A DNA stretch of 64,000 nt from an uncultured cyanobacterium (GTDB lineage: Bacteria > Cyanobacteriota > Cyanobacteriia > PCC-6307 > Cyanobiaceae), in the NCBI GenBank assembly GCA_903871775.1, contig CAIQIA010000002.1, positions 62,001-126,000 on the forward strand, read 5' to 3'. A program made the position numbers and the translations under genes. Below are positions 17,117 to 29,044 of this stretch, piece by piece. Every line of letters begins with the position of its first letter. The stretch's first letter is position 1. The notes under the pieces were generated by a model. It was not told the origin of the DNA. It worked only from the letters and a program-made list of their open reading frames with translations, and did not search any database.

Positions 17117-18444
17117 GCCCCAGGTTCCTGCCCCTCAGGTCCCAGGCCCTCGAGGCCCCTGGCGAAGCGCTCCGTGAGCCCGTGGTACAGCGGCACGGGC
17201 TGAAGCCGACGGCTCATCAGCGCCGCCACCAGCGCCGCCGTCGCCAGCCCGGGCAACAGCTGCTGATCACCGCAGAGGCGAACGGCGAACAGCGACGCGA
17301 AGAGGGGCAGTTGCAGGCAGCCCGCCAGCCCGGCCGCCAGCCCCAGACCCACCCCCAGAAGGGGGTCGAGAGATGCTGCGCGGCTGACCAGCAGCCCCAG
17401 CAGTCCCCCCAGGCTGAGGGCCGGATCGATCAGGCCCCCCGGGAGCCCCGTGCCCATGGCCAGCACCGGGGCCAGGGCACGGCCCAGCAACGCCGTGACC
17501 GCCCCACGATCTGAGAGGTCCCCACTGCGGCTCACCAGATCAGCGACCACGGCGGCACCACTGCCGAGGGCCCGGCCACCGCTCAGCAACGCCAGCAGCG
17601 TGAGGCCACCCCCCAGCAGCAGGCCCATCGCCAGGGGGGCCCGCCCGATCCAGGGGGCGAGGCGCGCTGACACCTGCAGTACGAGCCACGAAAACAAGAC
17701 CCCCGCCAGGCCACCGGCCACACCGATGGGCAGAGCGAGCAGCAGCTGCTGGGCTTCCCCCATGCTCTGGGGCATCACCCCGAAGGCGAACAGGGGCTGA
17801 CCGCCGAGGTCGGCCACCAGGGCCGCCGGCAACGCCAGCACCAGGGCCGTCCACACCAACCGTGCACTGAAGCGCTGCAAGAGCTCCTCGGCGGCGAAGA
17901 CCACCGCCACCAGCGGGGTGTTGAAGGCGGCCGCCAGGCCGGCACCGCCGGCGGCCGCCAGCAACGTCGGCAGGCCGAGCTGCCGCAGGGGGCCGGCCAG
18001 AGGCCGGCGCAGCGCCCAGACCGTTGCCGCCCCCACGAACACCACCGGCCCCTCACGGCCCAGGGGCAGCAGCGACAGGCTCGCGCCGACGAACAGCAGC
18101 AGCCGGGCCAGCAGGGCCCTGGACGCCAGCAACGCCGGTGCCCTGGCGCCGTCCTCGATCGCCAGGGCGGTGTGGGGGATGCCCGAGCCGGCACCGCACC
18201 CCAGGCCCGTGCGCTGCTGCAGCAGCAGAAGCACTGGCAGACCCAGCAGCGGCGCGAACAGCCACGGGTGCAGACCGCCATCAAAGCGGTCGAGCAGCAG
18301 CGCCTGCACATGCGCATCCAGCGCATTGAGCGGCAGGCAGATCAGCCCCACGGCCAGCCCCAGCAGCAGCAGGGGAGGCAGCAGCGGCCCCCAGTGCCGG
18401 GGCAGGCCAACCGTCGGGGCGGCGTCGCTGACCGGCTCGCTCAT
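17095..18444 (-). CDS. clcA: ClC-type chloride channel/transporter
   Basis: A 449-residue polytopic membrane protein of the ClC family. Selectivity-filter motifs are present: GSGIPHT (GSGIP), [12 protein letters not shown] (GREGP, with the gating Glu) and [16 protein letters not shown]. The retained external Glu suggests a chloride/proton antiporter or gated channel; which is not decidable by eye. No C-terminal CBS domains are visible; the protein ends in a short Arg/Pro/Glu tail. Its ATG overlaps the recJ stop by four bases, so it likely lies downstream of recJ in one transcript. Confidence 0.9.
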   Translation of the reverse strand: MSEPVSDAAPTVGLPRHWGPLLPPLLLLGLAVGLICLPLNALDAHVQALLLDRFDGGLHPWLFAPLLGLPVLLLLQQRTGLGCGAGSGIPHTALAIEDGARAPALLASRALLARLLLFVGASLSLLPLGREGPVVFVGAATVWALRRPLAGPLRQLGLPTLLAAAGGAGLAAAFNTPLVAVVFAAEELLQRFSARLVWTALVLALPAALVADLGGQPLFAFGVMPQSMGEAQQLLLALPIGVAGGLAGVLFSWLVLQVSARLAPWIGRAPLAMGLLLGGGLTLLALLSGGRALGSGAAVVADLVSRSGDLSDRGAVTALLGRALAPVLAMGTGLPGGLIDPALSLGGLLGLLVSRAASLDPLLGVGLGLAAGLAGCLQLPLFASLFAVRLCGDQQLLPGLATAALVAALMSRRLQPVPLYHGLTERFARGLEGLGPEGQEPGAQRAPRR

Positions 18445-20318
18445 GCCACCAGGCCCAGGGCATGGGCCGCCTGATGGACGAGGGCCGCGGTGGCCGGGTG
18501 CTCCGGGAGCGGACTGCCACCGTCACAGACGTGGCGCAGTTCCTGCCCCTCCGGATTGCGGATTGTCACGGTCTGCCCCTCCCTGCGGCAGTCATAGAGC
18601 CTCCTGCCCCGCTGCAGCAGCACCCGGCCCTCGGCGGCGGGCCGCAGGGCCACGAGTTCGAGCTGCAGCCGTTCCCGGCCCTGCCAGCTGTCGAGCACCA
18701 GATGGAAGGCCAGGTCCAGCAGCGGTGCCTGCGGCGCCGGGCGGTTCCAGCGCCAGGCGATCGCCCGCAACGGCCCCGAGGGGGCCTCGATCTCGAGCGC
18801 GAGGTGCGCGCCAGCCATGATCCGACGCTGCAGCACGCGGCAGGCCGGGGTCCAGAACAGGGGCCGGGGATGGCCGATGCCGAAGGGTTCCAGCTCCTGC
18901 AGCTGCCGCTGGAAGGCCCGATCGATCCGGTCCAGGGGCAGCAGGGCTTCGGGGGCCACCAGCGGCGCCGCGGCACGGCCGGCCAGCCAGCGATCGGCCA
19001 GGTCACAGAGGCGCTCGTGCAGGGCACCCACGTGGTCGGCCCGCACCGTGAAGCCGCCGGCGGCGGGATGGCCCCCGTGGCGCTCCAGCAGGTCGGCGCA
19101 GGCCTGCAGCGCCCGGTCGACGGCGAAACCCTGGGGGGCCCGCACCGACGCCCGCAGGCAGCCGTCGCCCTGGCCGGCCAGCAGCGCCACCGGCAGGCCC
19201 CAGTGCTCCACGAGCCGGGCGGCGACGATGCCGATCACCCCGTGGTGCCAGTGGCTCTGGGCCAGCAGCAGAAACGAGGGACGCCGGGGGCCGTCGGCCT
19301 CCAGCAGGGCCTGGGCCTCGGCCTCGATGCCATCGCAGAGTTCCCGGCGCTGGCGGTTTAGGTCTTCGCAGCGGCCCGCCAGCTCCGACGCCCGGGCGGC
19401 ATCGGGGGTGGTCAGCAGTTCGACCGCCAGGGCCGGATCATCCAGACGCCCGACGGCATTGAGCCGTGGCGCCAGGCGGAACCCCACCCCCTGGCTGTCG
19501 ATCGGACGGTCATCCACGCCGGCGACAGCACAGAGGGCCTGCAGACCCGGCAGGCGGCTGCGATGCAGGCGCGGGAGCCCCTGCCGCAACCAATGGCGGT
19601 TGACGCCGGTGAGCGGCGCCATGTCGGCGATCGTGCCGAGGCAGAACAGGTCAAGGGCCGCCTCCAGCACCTCGGGGCGACGGCGCTGCTCCGCCAGGGC
19701 CGAGGCCAGCACGTGGGCCAGGCCGACCCCCGCCAGGCCCCGGTAGGGGGACCCCGGCGGCGTCAGGGCGGGATGGAGCAGGGCCAGCAGCGGCGGCCGC
19801 TCGGGCGGCAGGGTGTGGTGGTCGGTGACGATCACCTCAACACCCAGCTGCCGCGCCCGCTCGAGGGCCTCGAGGGCGGCCACGCCGTTGTCGACGGTCA
19901 CCAGCAGGCGCACACCATCGGCCTGCAGCCGCTCGACCATGGCTGCATTGAGGCCGTAACCATCCTCCTGGCGGCTGGGGATGGCAGCCCGGGGCCGCGC
20001 CCCGAGACGGTCGAGCACCCCCAGCAGCAGGGCGGTGCTGGTCATGCCGTCGGCGTCGTAATCGCCGCACACCGCCAGGGCTTCATTCCGGTCGCAGGCG
20101 GTGGCCAGACGCTCCACCGCCAGCGACAGATCGGGAAAGTGCTCCCGGGCCGGCGGCGGCGGCGACGGACGCAGCAGTTCCTCCAGGGCTTCGCCCTGCC
20201 AGCCTCGGCGCCGCAGCACCGCCAGGAGCTCGGGCGCCAGTGATGTCTCAGCGACCCCGGGCTCGCAGAGGGGGCTCGGCAGTTGCCAGAGGGGATCGGG
20301 ACCGCTGGGATGGGTCAA
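18441..20318 (-). CDS. recJ: Single-stranded-DNA-specific exonuclease RecJ
   Basis: 5'-3' exonuclease used in recombination and repair. About 625 residues with the DHH-family motifs in order: AVCGDYDADGMTSTALLLG, VTVDNGVAALEA, VEVIVTDHHTLP and later GHPAAGGFTV (DHHA1 region), then an OB-fold-like C-terminal part. TTG 20318 is preferred as start, because the ATG at 20372 would overlap the first codons of the divergent phosphatase gene at 20363. The C-terminus overlaps clcA by four bases. Confidence 0.93.
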   Translation of the reverse strand: MTHPSGPDPLWQLPSPLCEPGVAETSLAPELLAVLRRRGWQGEALEELLRPSPPPPAREHFPDLSLAVERLATACDRNEALAVCGDYDADGMTSTALLLGVLDRLGARPRAAIPSRQEDGYGLNAAMVERLQADGVRLLVTVDNGVAALEALERARQLGVEVIVTDHHTLPPERPPLLALLHPALTPPGSPYRGLAGVGLAHVLASALAEQRRRPEVLEAALDLFCLGTIADMAPLTGVNRHWLRQGLPRLHRSRLPGLQALCAVAGVDDRPIDSQGVGFRLAPRLNAVGRLDDPALAVELLTTPDAARASELAGRCEDLNRQRRELCDGIEAEAQALLEADGPRRPSFLLLAQSHWHHGVIGIVAARLVEHWGLPVALLAGQGDGCLRASVRAPQGFAVDRALQACADLLERHGGHPAAGGFTVRADHVGALHERLCDLADRWLAGRAAAPLVAPEALLPLDRIDRAFQRQLQELEPFGIGHPRPLFWTPACRVLQRRIMAGAHLALEIEAPSGPLRAIAWRWNRPAPQAPLLDLAFHLVLDSWQGRERLQLELVALRPAAEGRVLLQRGRRLYDCRREGQTVTIRNPEGQELRHVCDGGSPLPEHPATAALVHQAAHALGLVA

Positions 20319-20362
20319 GGGACCACGCGAAGGAGACCTAGGGTGCGCCTCACCCGCCGGCC

Positions 20363-21091
20363 ATGATGGCAAGCCTCGACGCCCTGCTCTGGGACGTGGA
20401 CGGCACCCTGGCCGACACCGAGCAGGAGGGCCACCGGCCGGCCTTCAACGCCGCCTTCGCCGCCATGGGCTGCGACTGGCACTGGTCGCCCCAGGACTAT
20501 GACCGGCTGCTGCGGGTGGGTGGCGGCCAGGAGCGGCTGCGGGCCTGGATGGCGACCCGTGATGACTGGCCCGCCGAAGCCCGGCGGGATCCGGACGGCT
20601 GGGTGAAGCAGCTGCATGCCCGGAAAACATCGTTGTACCGCCAACGGCTCCTGGACACACCCCTGCCCCTGCGGCCGGGGGTGGAGCGGCTGCTGAAGGA
20701 GGCGGCCGCCGCGGGCCTGCGCCAGGCGGTGGTGACCACCAGCAGCCGGGCGGCCGTGGCGGGCCTGCTGGCGGGCCACCGCTGGCTGGAGCCGCTGTTC
20801 GAGCTCTGGGTGTGCGGTGAGGACGTGACCGCCAAGAAGCCCGACCCGGCGGCCTACCGGCGGGCGCTGGCGGACCTTGGTCTGTCCTGCGGCCAGGCCC
20901 TGGCCCTCGAGGATTCGCCCGCAGGTCTGCAGGCGGCCCGCGGGGCGGGCCTGGCGGTGTTGATCACCCGCTGCGGCGATGCGCCGGGTCCCCTGGAGGG
21001 GGCAGCGGCGGTGGTGGACACGCTGGAGTCCGGGATACTGGGGCGACCGCTCGGTCTCGACGACCTGCGCCATCTGCACGCCCAGCGATGA
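20363..21091 (+). CDS. HAD-family hydrolase, CbbY-like
   Basis: A 242-residue haloacid-dehalogenase-type phosphatase. Motif I LLWDVDGTLADTE carries the nucleophile and acid/base Asp pair; the cap domain follows; motif II is VVTTSS; motif III/IV are KKPDPAAY and ALEDSPAGLQAARGAG. The overall pattern resembles CbbY (xylulose-1,5-bisphosphate phosphatase), which clears a Rubisco inhibitor, but beta-phosphoglucomutase-like enzymes look similar. Its stop overlaps the ycf20 start (ATGA). Divergent from recJ. Confidence 0.88.
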   Translation: MMASLDALLWDVDGTLADTEQEGHRPAFNAAFAAMGCDWHWSPQDYDRLLRVGGGQERLRAWMATRDDWPAEARRDPDGWVKQLHARKTSLYRQRLLDTPLPLRPGVERLLKEAAAAGLRQAVVTTSSRAAVAGLLAGHRWLEPLFELWVCGEDVTAKKPDPAAYRRALADLGLSCGQALALEDSPAGLQAARGAGLAVLITRCGDAPGPLEGAAAVVDTLESGILGRPLGLDDLRHLHAQR

Positions 21092-21426
21092 CCCGGCTGC
21101 AAACCACCCGCTGGAACAGCCTGCTTCAACGGGTCAGCCAGCCCCTGGAGCGCTGGCTGACGGGGAGCTGGCGGGACCGCAGCATCGGCCTGCTGGCGTT
21201 GCTGCTGGGGGCTTACCTCGGCAGCAACGTGGCCTCGATCTTCGTCAACCTGGCCCGCCTGCAGAGCCTCGGCGCCCTGCTGATGCTGCTGGGAACCGAA
21301 GCGCTCGTGCGACTCCGCGGACGGTTTGCCGGCGAGCGACCCGGCCTGGCCTGGGTGGTGCTCGACAACCTGCGCATCGGAAGCGTCTTCGCCGTGGTGC
21401 AGGAGGCGTTCAAGCTCGGGTCCTGA
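21088..21426 (+). CDS. ycf20: Ycf20 (DUF565) membrane protein
   Basis: A 112-residue protein with two hydrophobic segments, LLALLLGAYLGSNVASIFVN and LGALLMLLGTEALV, and the tail LDNLRIGSVFAVVQEAFKLG typical of the Ycf20/DUF565 family found in cyanobacteria and plastids. Plant and algal relatives have been linked to non-photochemical quenching; the role here is inferred only by family. Translationally coupled to the HAD phosphatase gene. Confidence 0.82.
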   Translation: MTRLQTTRWNSLLQRVSQPLERWLTGSWRDRSIGLLALLLGAYLGSNVASIFVNLARLQSLGALLMLLGTEALVRLRGRFAGERPGLAWVVLDNLRIGSVFAVVQEAFKLGS

Positions 21427-21438
21427 CCCGACCCCTCC

Positions 21439-21615
21439 TCACTCCTCGCTCTCGTCCTGGTCAGGCATCGGATAGACAAAGCCCTGGGCACGGCCGCTCA
21501 GCACGGCCTTGCCGAGGGAGAGGGCGCGGGCGGCAGCGACCCTGGCCTGGCCCTTCCAGACGGCATGGCGCTGGTTCCGCTTGGCCTTGGAGGTCTTCTT
21601 CTTGGGTACGGCCAT
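21439..21615 (-). CDS. rpmF: 50S ribosomal protein L32
   Basis: A 58-residue protein beginning [16 protein letters not shown], the canonical bacterial/plastid L32 N-terminus, followed by a basic middle and the acidic end DQDESEE. The four-Cys zinc form is not present, as is usual in cyanobacteria. It is divergent from ftsH with an 88-base spacer and convergent with ycf20. Confidence 0.95.
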   Translation of the reverse strand: MAVPKKKTSKAKRNQRHAVWKGQARVAAARALSLGKAVLSGRAQGFVYPMPDQDESEE

Positions 21616-21677
21616 CGCCCTGGGTGCTGTTTGCCAAACGGAGAGTCTCGGATGCCGGGGTGGCCTTCGTCAATCGC

Positions 21678-21683
21678 TAGGCT
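21678..21683 (+). promoter_or_regulatory. Putative -10 element upstream of ftsH
   Basis: TAGGCT lies 20 bases before the ftsH GTG in the 88-base rpmF/ftsH spacer, which also holds a purine-rich stretch (ggagaaagcgaggcagg) suitable for ribosome binding. No clear -35 hexamer seen, so this is tentative. Confidence 0.3.
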
Positions 21684-21703
21684 GGAGAAAGCGAGGCAGG
21701 ACC

Positions 21704-23470
<1,767 letters not shown>

Positions 23471-24410
23471 ACTGGATGTCGAGGCTGCGCAGATGGCTGT
23501 GCAGGCCCGCATCCTGCACCGGCAGCAGGCGCGCCTCCTGATCTGAGGGGTTGACGTGGCTGTGCCACCAGCCCGCCGGCGTGAGAAAGGCCCCGCCGCT
23601 CTCCCATTGAATGCGCTCGGGATTCATGATCTGTCCTTCGGCGTCGAGGCGCTCGCCCACGAGGGTGTGACTCCCGGGGGGCGCGCTGAGGATCAGATCG
23701 AGGGCCACCGACTGATGGCGGTGCGGGGCCTGCACCGACCCCGGGGCGACGATGCCGAGCATGGCCCACAGGCTGGGGCTCACCGTGCGGGTGGTGGGCA
23801 GGTCGGGATGGCCGAGCAGGATGCTGACCCGGTTGGCGCGGGCAGCCGCGGATTCGCCGGCCACCTGGCGCAGGTGCCGCTCCAGATGGTCGGCGTCAAA
23901 CCGCACCGGGCTGAAGCGGGGCCCCTGGGCGGGGATGGCGCCCAGCCAGCGCAGCAGGGGACTGTCATCCACGGCGTAGAGGACCGCCTCGGTCCGGGCG
24001 TGCAGCGTCAGGCGCGGGGAGACGGGCAGCACCAGGGCATCCCCACGATCCCAGGACAGGGACGGTGCCGGGCCGAGGGTCCCGTCCCCCTGCAGCACGT
24101 AGAGAAACAGACTCGTCCAGCCCTGCGGCAGACAGAGCGACTCCCCTGGGAGCAGCCGCAGGAAGGCCGCCGCCAGGGCCGGAGACGTGGCCCCTTCCGC
24201 CAGCCCCTGATCGGCGGGTGGCAGCAGGGGCAGCCGGGCCGTGGGACCCGTGCCATGGAGGGATGCCGGCCACGAGCAGGGGCGCAGGGGTTCGCACAGC
24301 CCCCGACGCACAGGGTTGGCCGCCTCGGCGTAGCTCCAGATCTGCCCGGTGGTGCCGGTCGTGGCGCCGGCGGTGGCGCTGGTCATGGCCCCATCGAGGG
24401 TCGTCACCGC

Positions 24411-24686
24411 TCAGCCCCCGGCCACGGCGGGAACGATGCTCACCTCGTCGCCATCGGCCAGGGGGGTCGCCTCGTTCTCAAGGAAGCGGATGTCCTCGCT
24501 GTTCACATAGATGTTCAGAAAGCGGCGCAGCTTGCCCGACTCGTCGCAGAGACTCTTGCTGAAGCCTGGGAAGCGGCTCTCCAGGGCACCCACCAGGGCC
24601 TGCACCGAATCGGCCTCGAGGGTCACCGTGGCCTGGTTGTCGGTGAATTTCTGCAGGGGGGTGGGGATCAGAACCTGGACGGGCAT
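24411..24686 (-). CDS. MoaD/ThiS-like sulfur carrier protein
   Basis: A 91-residue beta-grasp protein ending in the diglycine VPAVAGG needed for C-terminal adenylation and thiocarboxylate formation. Family blocks: [32 protein letters not shown] and [16 protein letters not shown]. It lies between thrC (52 bases upstream) and the cupin gene (three bases downstream). MoaD for molybdopterin is the default label, but the genomic partner is a PLP enzyme, as in the CysO-CysM system, so it may be a dedicated sulfur carrier. Confidence 0.9.
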   Translation of the reverse strand: MPVQVLIPTPLQKFTDNQATVTLEADSVQALVGALESRFPGFSKSLCDESGKLRRFLNIYVNSEDIRFLENEATPLADGDEVSIVPAVAGG

Positions 24687-24738
24687 GGAAGGAAGGACGA
24701 ATGGCGGTGGAACGGGGAGGTTGGAGGCGGTGCGTCGT

Positions 24739-26025
24739 TCAGACGTCGACGGTCTCCCAGGTGGCGCGCTGGAGCGACTGGGCCCGCTCCCAGGCGCTCT
24801 CGAAGCTGTCGAGCCGGGCGTCGATCAGGAACGGCTCGCCGATGCTGGTGGCCACCGCTTCGGTGGTCTTGAGGCCGTTGCCCGTGATGTAGGCCACGGT
24901 GGTCTCGTTGGGATCGATGCGTCCTTGCTCGACCAGCTTGCGCAGCACGGCGATGGTGGTGCCGCCGGCGGTCTCGGTGAACACCCCTTCGGTCTCGGCC
25001 AGCAGCTTGATGCCGTCGACGATCTCTTCATCGCTGACGGCGGCGATGGAGCCACCGGTGCGACGGGCGATGTCGAGGGCATAGGGGCCATCGGCGGGGT
25101 TGCCGATGGCGATCGACTTGGCGATGGTGCTGGGCTTCACCGGGGTGATGAAGTCACGCCCCTCATCGAAGGCCTGGGCGATGGGGGAGCAGCCACTGGC
25201 CTGGGCGCCGCTGAACCGCACGGGCTTCTCATCGACGAGACCCACCTTGATGAATTCGTCGAAGCCCTTGCGGATCTTGGTGAACAGGGATCCTGAGGCC
25301 AGGGGAGCGACGATGTGGTCAGGCAGCTCCCACCCCAGCTGCTCGATCACCTCGTAACCCAGGGTCTTGGACCCCTCGGAGTAATACGGACGCAGGTTGA
25401 TGTTGACGAACCCCCAGCCGTGGGTGTTGGCCACCTCGGAGCAGAGGCGGTTGACCTGGTCGTAGTTGCCCCGCACGGCCATCAGCGTGGGGTTGTAGAT
25501 CAGCGTGCCCAGCACCTTGCCCGCCTCGAGATCAGCGGGGATGAACACGCAGCAGTCCATGCCGGCGTGGGCGGCGATGGCGGCGGTGCTGTTGGCCAGG
25601 TTGCCGGTGCTGGCGCAGCTCACGGTGGAAAAGCCCAGTTCGCGGGCACGGGTCAGGGCCACCGACACCACCCGGTCCTTGAAGGACAGGGTGGGCATGT
25701 TGACGCCGTCGTTCTTGATGTAGAGACGGCGCAGCCCGAGCCGGCGGGCCAGACGGTTGGCCTGCAGCAGCGGGGTGAACCCGGTGCCGACATCGATGGG
25801 ATCCCCCTCAATGGGCAGAAAGTCGCGATAGCGCCAGATCGAGGCGGGCCCGGCCTCGATGGAGGCGCGGCTGGTGCGGGCGCGGATGGCCTCGTAGTCG
25901 TAGACGACCTCGAGGGGACCGAAACACACCTCGTCACAGACGTGGCGGGCGGCGGCGGGATAGGGATGGCCGCATTCCTTGCAGCGCAGACCCTGCAGGG
26001 GGCTGCGGGTGAGGGTGCTCGTCAC
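24739..26025 (-). CDS. thrC: Threonine synthase
   Basis: PLP enzyme converting O-phosphohomoserine to threonine. The 428-residue product opens with a zinc-ribbon-like stretch ([19 protein letters not shown]). The PLP lysine motif is [14 protein letters not shown] and the phosphate-binding loop is [34 protein letters not shown] and [16 protein letters not shown] are typical of the plant/cyanobacterial-type enzyme. First gene of a three-gene operon with a MoaD/ThiS-like protein and a cupin. A weak -10-like TATTCT (minus strand, 26076-26081) sits about 50 bases upstream. Confidence 0.95.
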   Translation of the reverse strand: MTSTLTRSPLQGLRCKECGHPYPAAARHVCDEVCFGPLEVVYDYEAIRARTSRASIEAGPASIWRYRDFLPIEGDPIDVGTGFTPLLQANRLARRLGLRRLYIKNDGVNMPTLSFKDRVVSVALTRARELGFSTVSCASTGNLANSTAAIAAHAGMDCCVFIPADLEAGKVLGTLIYNPTLMAVRGNYDQVNRLCSEVANTHGWGFVNINLRPYYSEGSKTLGYEVIEQLGWELPDHIVAPLASGSLFTKIRKGFDEFIKVGLVDEKPVRFSGAQASGCSPIAQAFDEGRDFITPVKPSTIAKSIAIGNPADGPYALDIARRTGGSIAAVSDEEIVDGIKLLAETEGVFTETAGGTTIAVLRKLVEQGRIDPNETTVAYITGNGLKTTEAVATSIGEPFLIDARLDSFESAWERAQSLQRATWETVDV

Positions 26026-26165
26026 GGCGCCGGGGCGGATCGCACCAAACGTAGCAGCGTCGACCGGGGGGCCGAAGAATACCCGACCTCAGCAGTCGGA
26101 ATTAAGCCGTGCTGGCTCCGGTTGTGGCTCTGCCTAGCCTTTTGAGCATTGCCCTGCGCTGACGG

Positions 26166-28964
26166 TTGCCCCCCCGTTCCCTGCCCCGGTCGCTGGCCCG
26201 ATCGCTGCCGCCGGCGATGGGGGGCCTGCTGCTGCTGACCCTGGCCCTGTTGCTGCTGCCGAGGCTGTGGGTCGAGGCCGCGTGGTTCCGGCAGTTCGAT
26301 CTCGCCAGCGTGCTGATCCGTCGCTGGAGCTTTCAGCTGCTGGCCTTTCTGCTGGTGCTGGGCCTCGGGATTCCGCTGCAGCTGCAACAGCTGCAGCGCT
26401 GCTGGGCCCTGCGCCGCAGCGGCGGCGGCCGCCCTGAACCCTCCCTGCTGCTGCCCCTGGCCGGCTGGCCCCTGGCCCTGGCCCTGCTGCTGCTGCTGGG
26501 GCTGCTGGCCGGCGGCCTCACCTACCTGCTGGAGCAGGCCCGCGGGCTCATCAACGAACCGTTCAACGACAAGGTCCTCAGCGGCCTGCCGGTGCTGGCG
26601 GATCTGCCGCCCCCGCTGCTGATCGGCCTGGGGCTCGGACTGCTGCTGCCGCTGCTGCGCTGGCCCCTCACCACCCTGCGCATCACCCTGGCGGCGGCGC
26701 TGGTCACCTCGGCCACCGCCCTGGCCCGCGGCTGGAGCCTCTGGCTGCCGGCACTGCTGGCGGTGCCCTTCGGCGAAGCCGACCCGGTGACGGGACTCGA
26801 CCTGCGGGTCACCGTGCTGCAGCTGCCCGCCCTGCGGCTGCTGCTGAGCGTGCTGCTCGCCCAGGGACTGGTGGGCCTGGCCGGCTGTCTCTGGCTCAGC
26901 ATCAGCCAGGGCACGAGCCTGTCGGACTGGCGGTTCGCCGGGCTGGCCAAGGACCAGCAGCGGGTGCTGCAGCCCCAGCTGGCGGTGCTGGCCCTGGTGG
27001 CCGCCCTGCTGGCGGGCCTGGCCCCCTTCGAGCTGATGGTGCAGGGCAGCGGCGTGGCCGCCGGGGCCGGCTTCGTCGATCTGCACGTGCGTCTGCCCCT
27101 GCGGCTGCTGCTGAGCGCCCTGCTGCTGCTCACCGCCGGGGGGCTGCTGGTGCCCCTGCCCCGGGGCTGGCTGCGACGGGGGCTGCTGCTGCCCCTCGCC
27201 GGCACCGCCCTGCTGGTACCCCTGGCGGAATGGCTGATCGCACCGGTGGTGCAACGGCTGGTGGTGCAACCCCAGGAGCTGAAGCTGGAACAGCGCTACC
27301 TGAGCCGCACCATCCGCGCCACCCGGCGGGCCTTCGGCCTCGACCGAGTGCGGCTCGAGACGCTCGAACCACGGCAGCAGCTCTCCCCGGCAGACCTGCG
27401 GTCGGCGCCGGGCACCCTCGAGAACCTGCGCCTCTGGGACACGCAGCCATTGCTGGCCACCAACCGACAGCTGCAGCAGCTGCGCCTCTACTACCGCTTC
27501 CCATCGGCGGCCGTGGACCGCTACAGCCTCAGCACCGACCCCCTGCGGGGAGCGCAGCAGGTGCTGATCGCCGCCCGGGAGCTGGATGTGACCGCCCTGC
27601 CGCAGGGCTCTCGCACCTGGCTCAACCGGCATCTGGTCTTCACCCACGGGTACGGCTTCACGGTGTCACCGGTCAATGCCTTCGGCGCCGACGGTCTGCC
27701 CCTCTTCTTCGTCAAGGACCTGGGCCGCAGCGGGCAGGTGCAGGGGCTGGCCTCGCTGGGGGTCAGCACCGCCGACGTGATCCGCCAGCTGCCGGTGGGG
27801 CGGCCGCGGCTGTACTACGGCTCGGGTGCCGCCGACTACGTGCTGGCCCCGACAAAGGTGCGGGAGTTCGACTATCCCGCCGGCGAGCTGAACATCTATT
27901 CGCACTACACCGGGGACCGGGGGGTGCCCGTGGGCCAGCCGTGGCAACGGCTGCTGGCGGGAGCGTATCTGCGGGAACCGCGACTGCCCTTCACCTCGGC
28001 CCTCCGGGATGGCTCCCGGTTGCTGCTGCGCCGGCAGGTGCAGGCCCGGCTGCGGGCCCTGGCCCCCTTCCTCACCTTTGAGAGCGAGCCGTACCTGGTG
28101 ACGGTGCGCCTCAGCAATGCACCGGGATTCAACAACGCCCAGCATCAGTACTGGATGCTGGATGGCTTCACCACCAGCCGCAGCTATCCCTATTCCTCCG
28201 CCAATCCAGCTGGATTGCGCTACTTCCGCAACCCCGTCAAGGCGGTGGTCGATGCCTATAGCGGCCACGTCTGGCTGTATGTCAACGATCCTTCCGATCC
28301 ACTGCTGCGCACCTGGCAGCGCGCCTTTCCGGAACTGTTCCGCCCCCTGGCGGCCATGCCGGCTCCCCTGCGCACCCACGTGCGGGTGCCCAGCCGGCAG
28401 TTCGCCATCCAGGCCGAACGGCTGCTGCGCTTCCACGTCACCGATGTGCGCACCTTCTACAGCGGCGACGACGTCTGGGACATTCCCACCGAGATCTACG
28501 GCTCCCAGTCGGTGGCGGTGCGGCCGTACCACGTCACCCTGCAGCTCCCTGGCGAGCAGCGGCCGGAGTTTGTGCTGCTGCTGCCCTTCTCCCCCCTGCG
28601 CCGACCCAACATGGTGGGCTGGCTCGCCGCCCGCAACGACGGAGCGGCCTACGGCGAGCTGCGGCTGGTGCGCTTCCCGCAGCAGCGGCTGCTGCTGGGC
28701 CCGCAGCAGATCTCGGCCCTGATCGAACAGGACCCTCAGATCAGCCGCCAGTTCGGCCTGTGGAACCGCGAAGGATCCCGGGTGGTGCAGGGCAATCTGC
28801 TGGTGGTGCCCGTGGGTCGTGGCTTGCTCTACGTGGAGCCCATCTACCTGCAGGCGCGCAACGGCGGATTGCCGACCCTCGTGCGGGTGGTGGTCACCGA
28901 TGGCCGTCGCTTTGTGATGGAGCGCGACCTCAGGCTGGCCCTGCAACGCCTGACCCAACCCTGA
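26166..28964 (+). CDS. UPF0182-family large membrane protein
   Basis: A 932-residue protein with about seven hydrophobic segments in the first 360 residues and a large soluble C-terminal region. Typical UPF0182 blocks are seen: NLRLWDTQPLLATNRQLQQL, FTHGYGFTVSPVNAF, EFDYPAGELNIYSHYTGD and DVWDIPTEIYGSQ. Function is unknown; these proteins are found in cyanobacteria and actinobacteria. TTG 26166 opens the frame; ATG 26217 (MGGLLLLTL) would start just before the first helix and is a reasonable alternative. Divergent from thrC across 140 bases. Confidence 0.9.
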   Translation: MPPRSLPRSLARSLPPAMGGLLLLTLALLLLPRLWVEAAWFRQFDLASVLIRRWSFQLLAFLLVLGLGIPLQLQQLQRCWALRRSGGGRPEPSLLLPLAGWPLALALLLLLGLLAGGLTYLLEQARGLINEPFNDKVLSGLPVLADLPPPLLIGLGLGLLLPLLRWPLTTLRITLAAALVTSATALARGWSLWLPALLAVPFGEADPVTGLDLRVTVLQLPALRLLLSVLLAQGLVGLAGCLWLSISQGTSLSDWRFAGLAKDQQRVLQPQLAVLALVAALLAGLAPFELMVQGSGVAAGAGFVDLHVRLPLRLLLSALLLLTAGGLLVPLPRGWLRRGLLLPLAGTALLVPLAEWLIAPVVQRLVVQPQELKLEQRYLSRTIRATRRAFGLDRVRLETLEPRQQLSPADLRSAPGTLENLRLWDTQPLLATNRQLQQLRLYYRFPSAAVDRYSLSTDPLRGAQQVLIAARELDVTALPQGSRTWLNRHLVFTHGYGFTVSPVNAFGADGLPLFFVKDLGRSGQVQGLASLGVSTADVIRQLPVGRPRLYYGSGAADYVLAPTKVREFDYPAGELNIYSHYTGDRGVPVGQPWQRLLAGAYLREPRLPFTSALRDGSRLLLRRQVQARLRALAPFLTFESEPYLVTVRLSNAPGFNNAQHQYWMLDGFTTSRSYPYSSANPAGLRYFRNPVKAVVDAYSGHVWLYVNDPSDPLLRTWQRAFPELFRPLAAMPAPLRTHVRVPSRQFAIQAERLLRFHVTDVRTFYSGDDVWDIPTEIYGSQSVAVRPYHVTLQLPGEQRPEFVLLLPFSPLRRPNMVGWLAARNDGAAYGELRLVRFPQQRLLLGPQQISALIEQDPQISRQFGLWNREGSRVVQGNLLVVPVGRGLLYVEPIYLQARNGGLPTLVRVVVTDGRRFVMERDLRLALQRLTQP

Positions 28965-28981
28965 GATGAGCACCTGACATG

Positions 28982-29004
28982 AAAAAGGGGGGCGGAAGCC
29001 CCCC
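28982..29004 (-). terminator. Rho-independent terminator of the aldolase gene
   Basis: On the minus strand a seven-base-pair GC stem (GGGGGGC / GCCCCCC) with a four-base loop is followed at once by TTTTTC. It lies about 40 bases after the aldolase stop. The T-tract is on the minus strand only, so it is probably not an efficient terminator for the UPF0182-like gene arriving from the left. Confidence 0.9.
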
Positions 29005-29044
29005 GGAACATCTGTCGCAGACAGACGTCAGGTACAGATCGGGA

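Noticed and set aside
21509-21703. N-terminal extension of FtsH providing the missing helix
   Set aside because: The stretch is the exact complement of rpmF and its upstream gap, and no ribosome site precedes 21509, whereas GTG 21704 has a purine-rich leader. Kept open as an alternative in the FtsH finding.
26022-27647. 541-residue Gln-rich open frame antisense to the UPF0182-like gene
   Set aside because: Complement of Leu/Leu-rich membrane codons gives Gln/Gly runs; no coding support.
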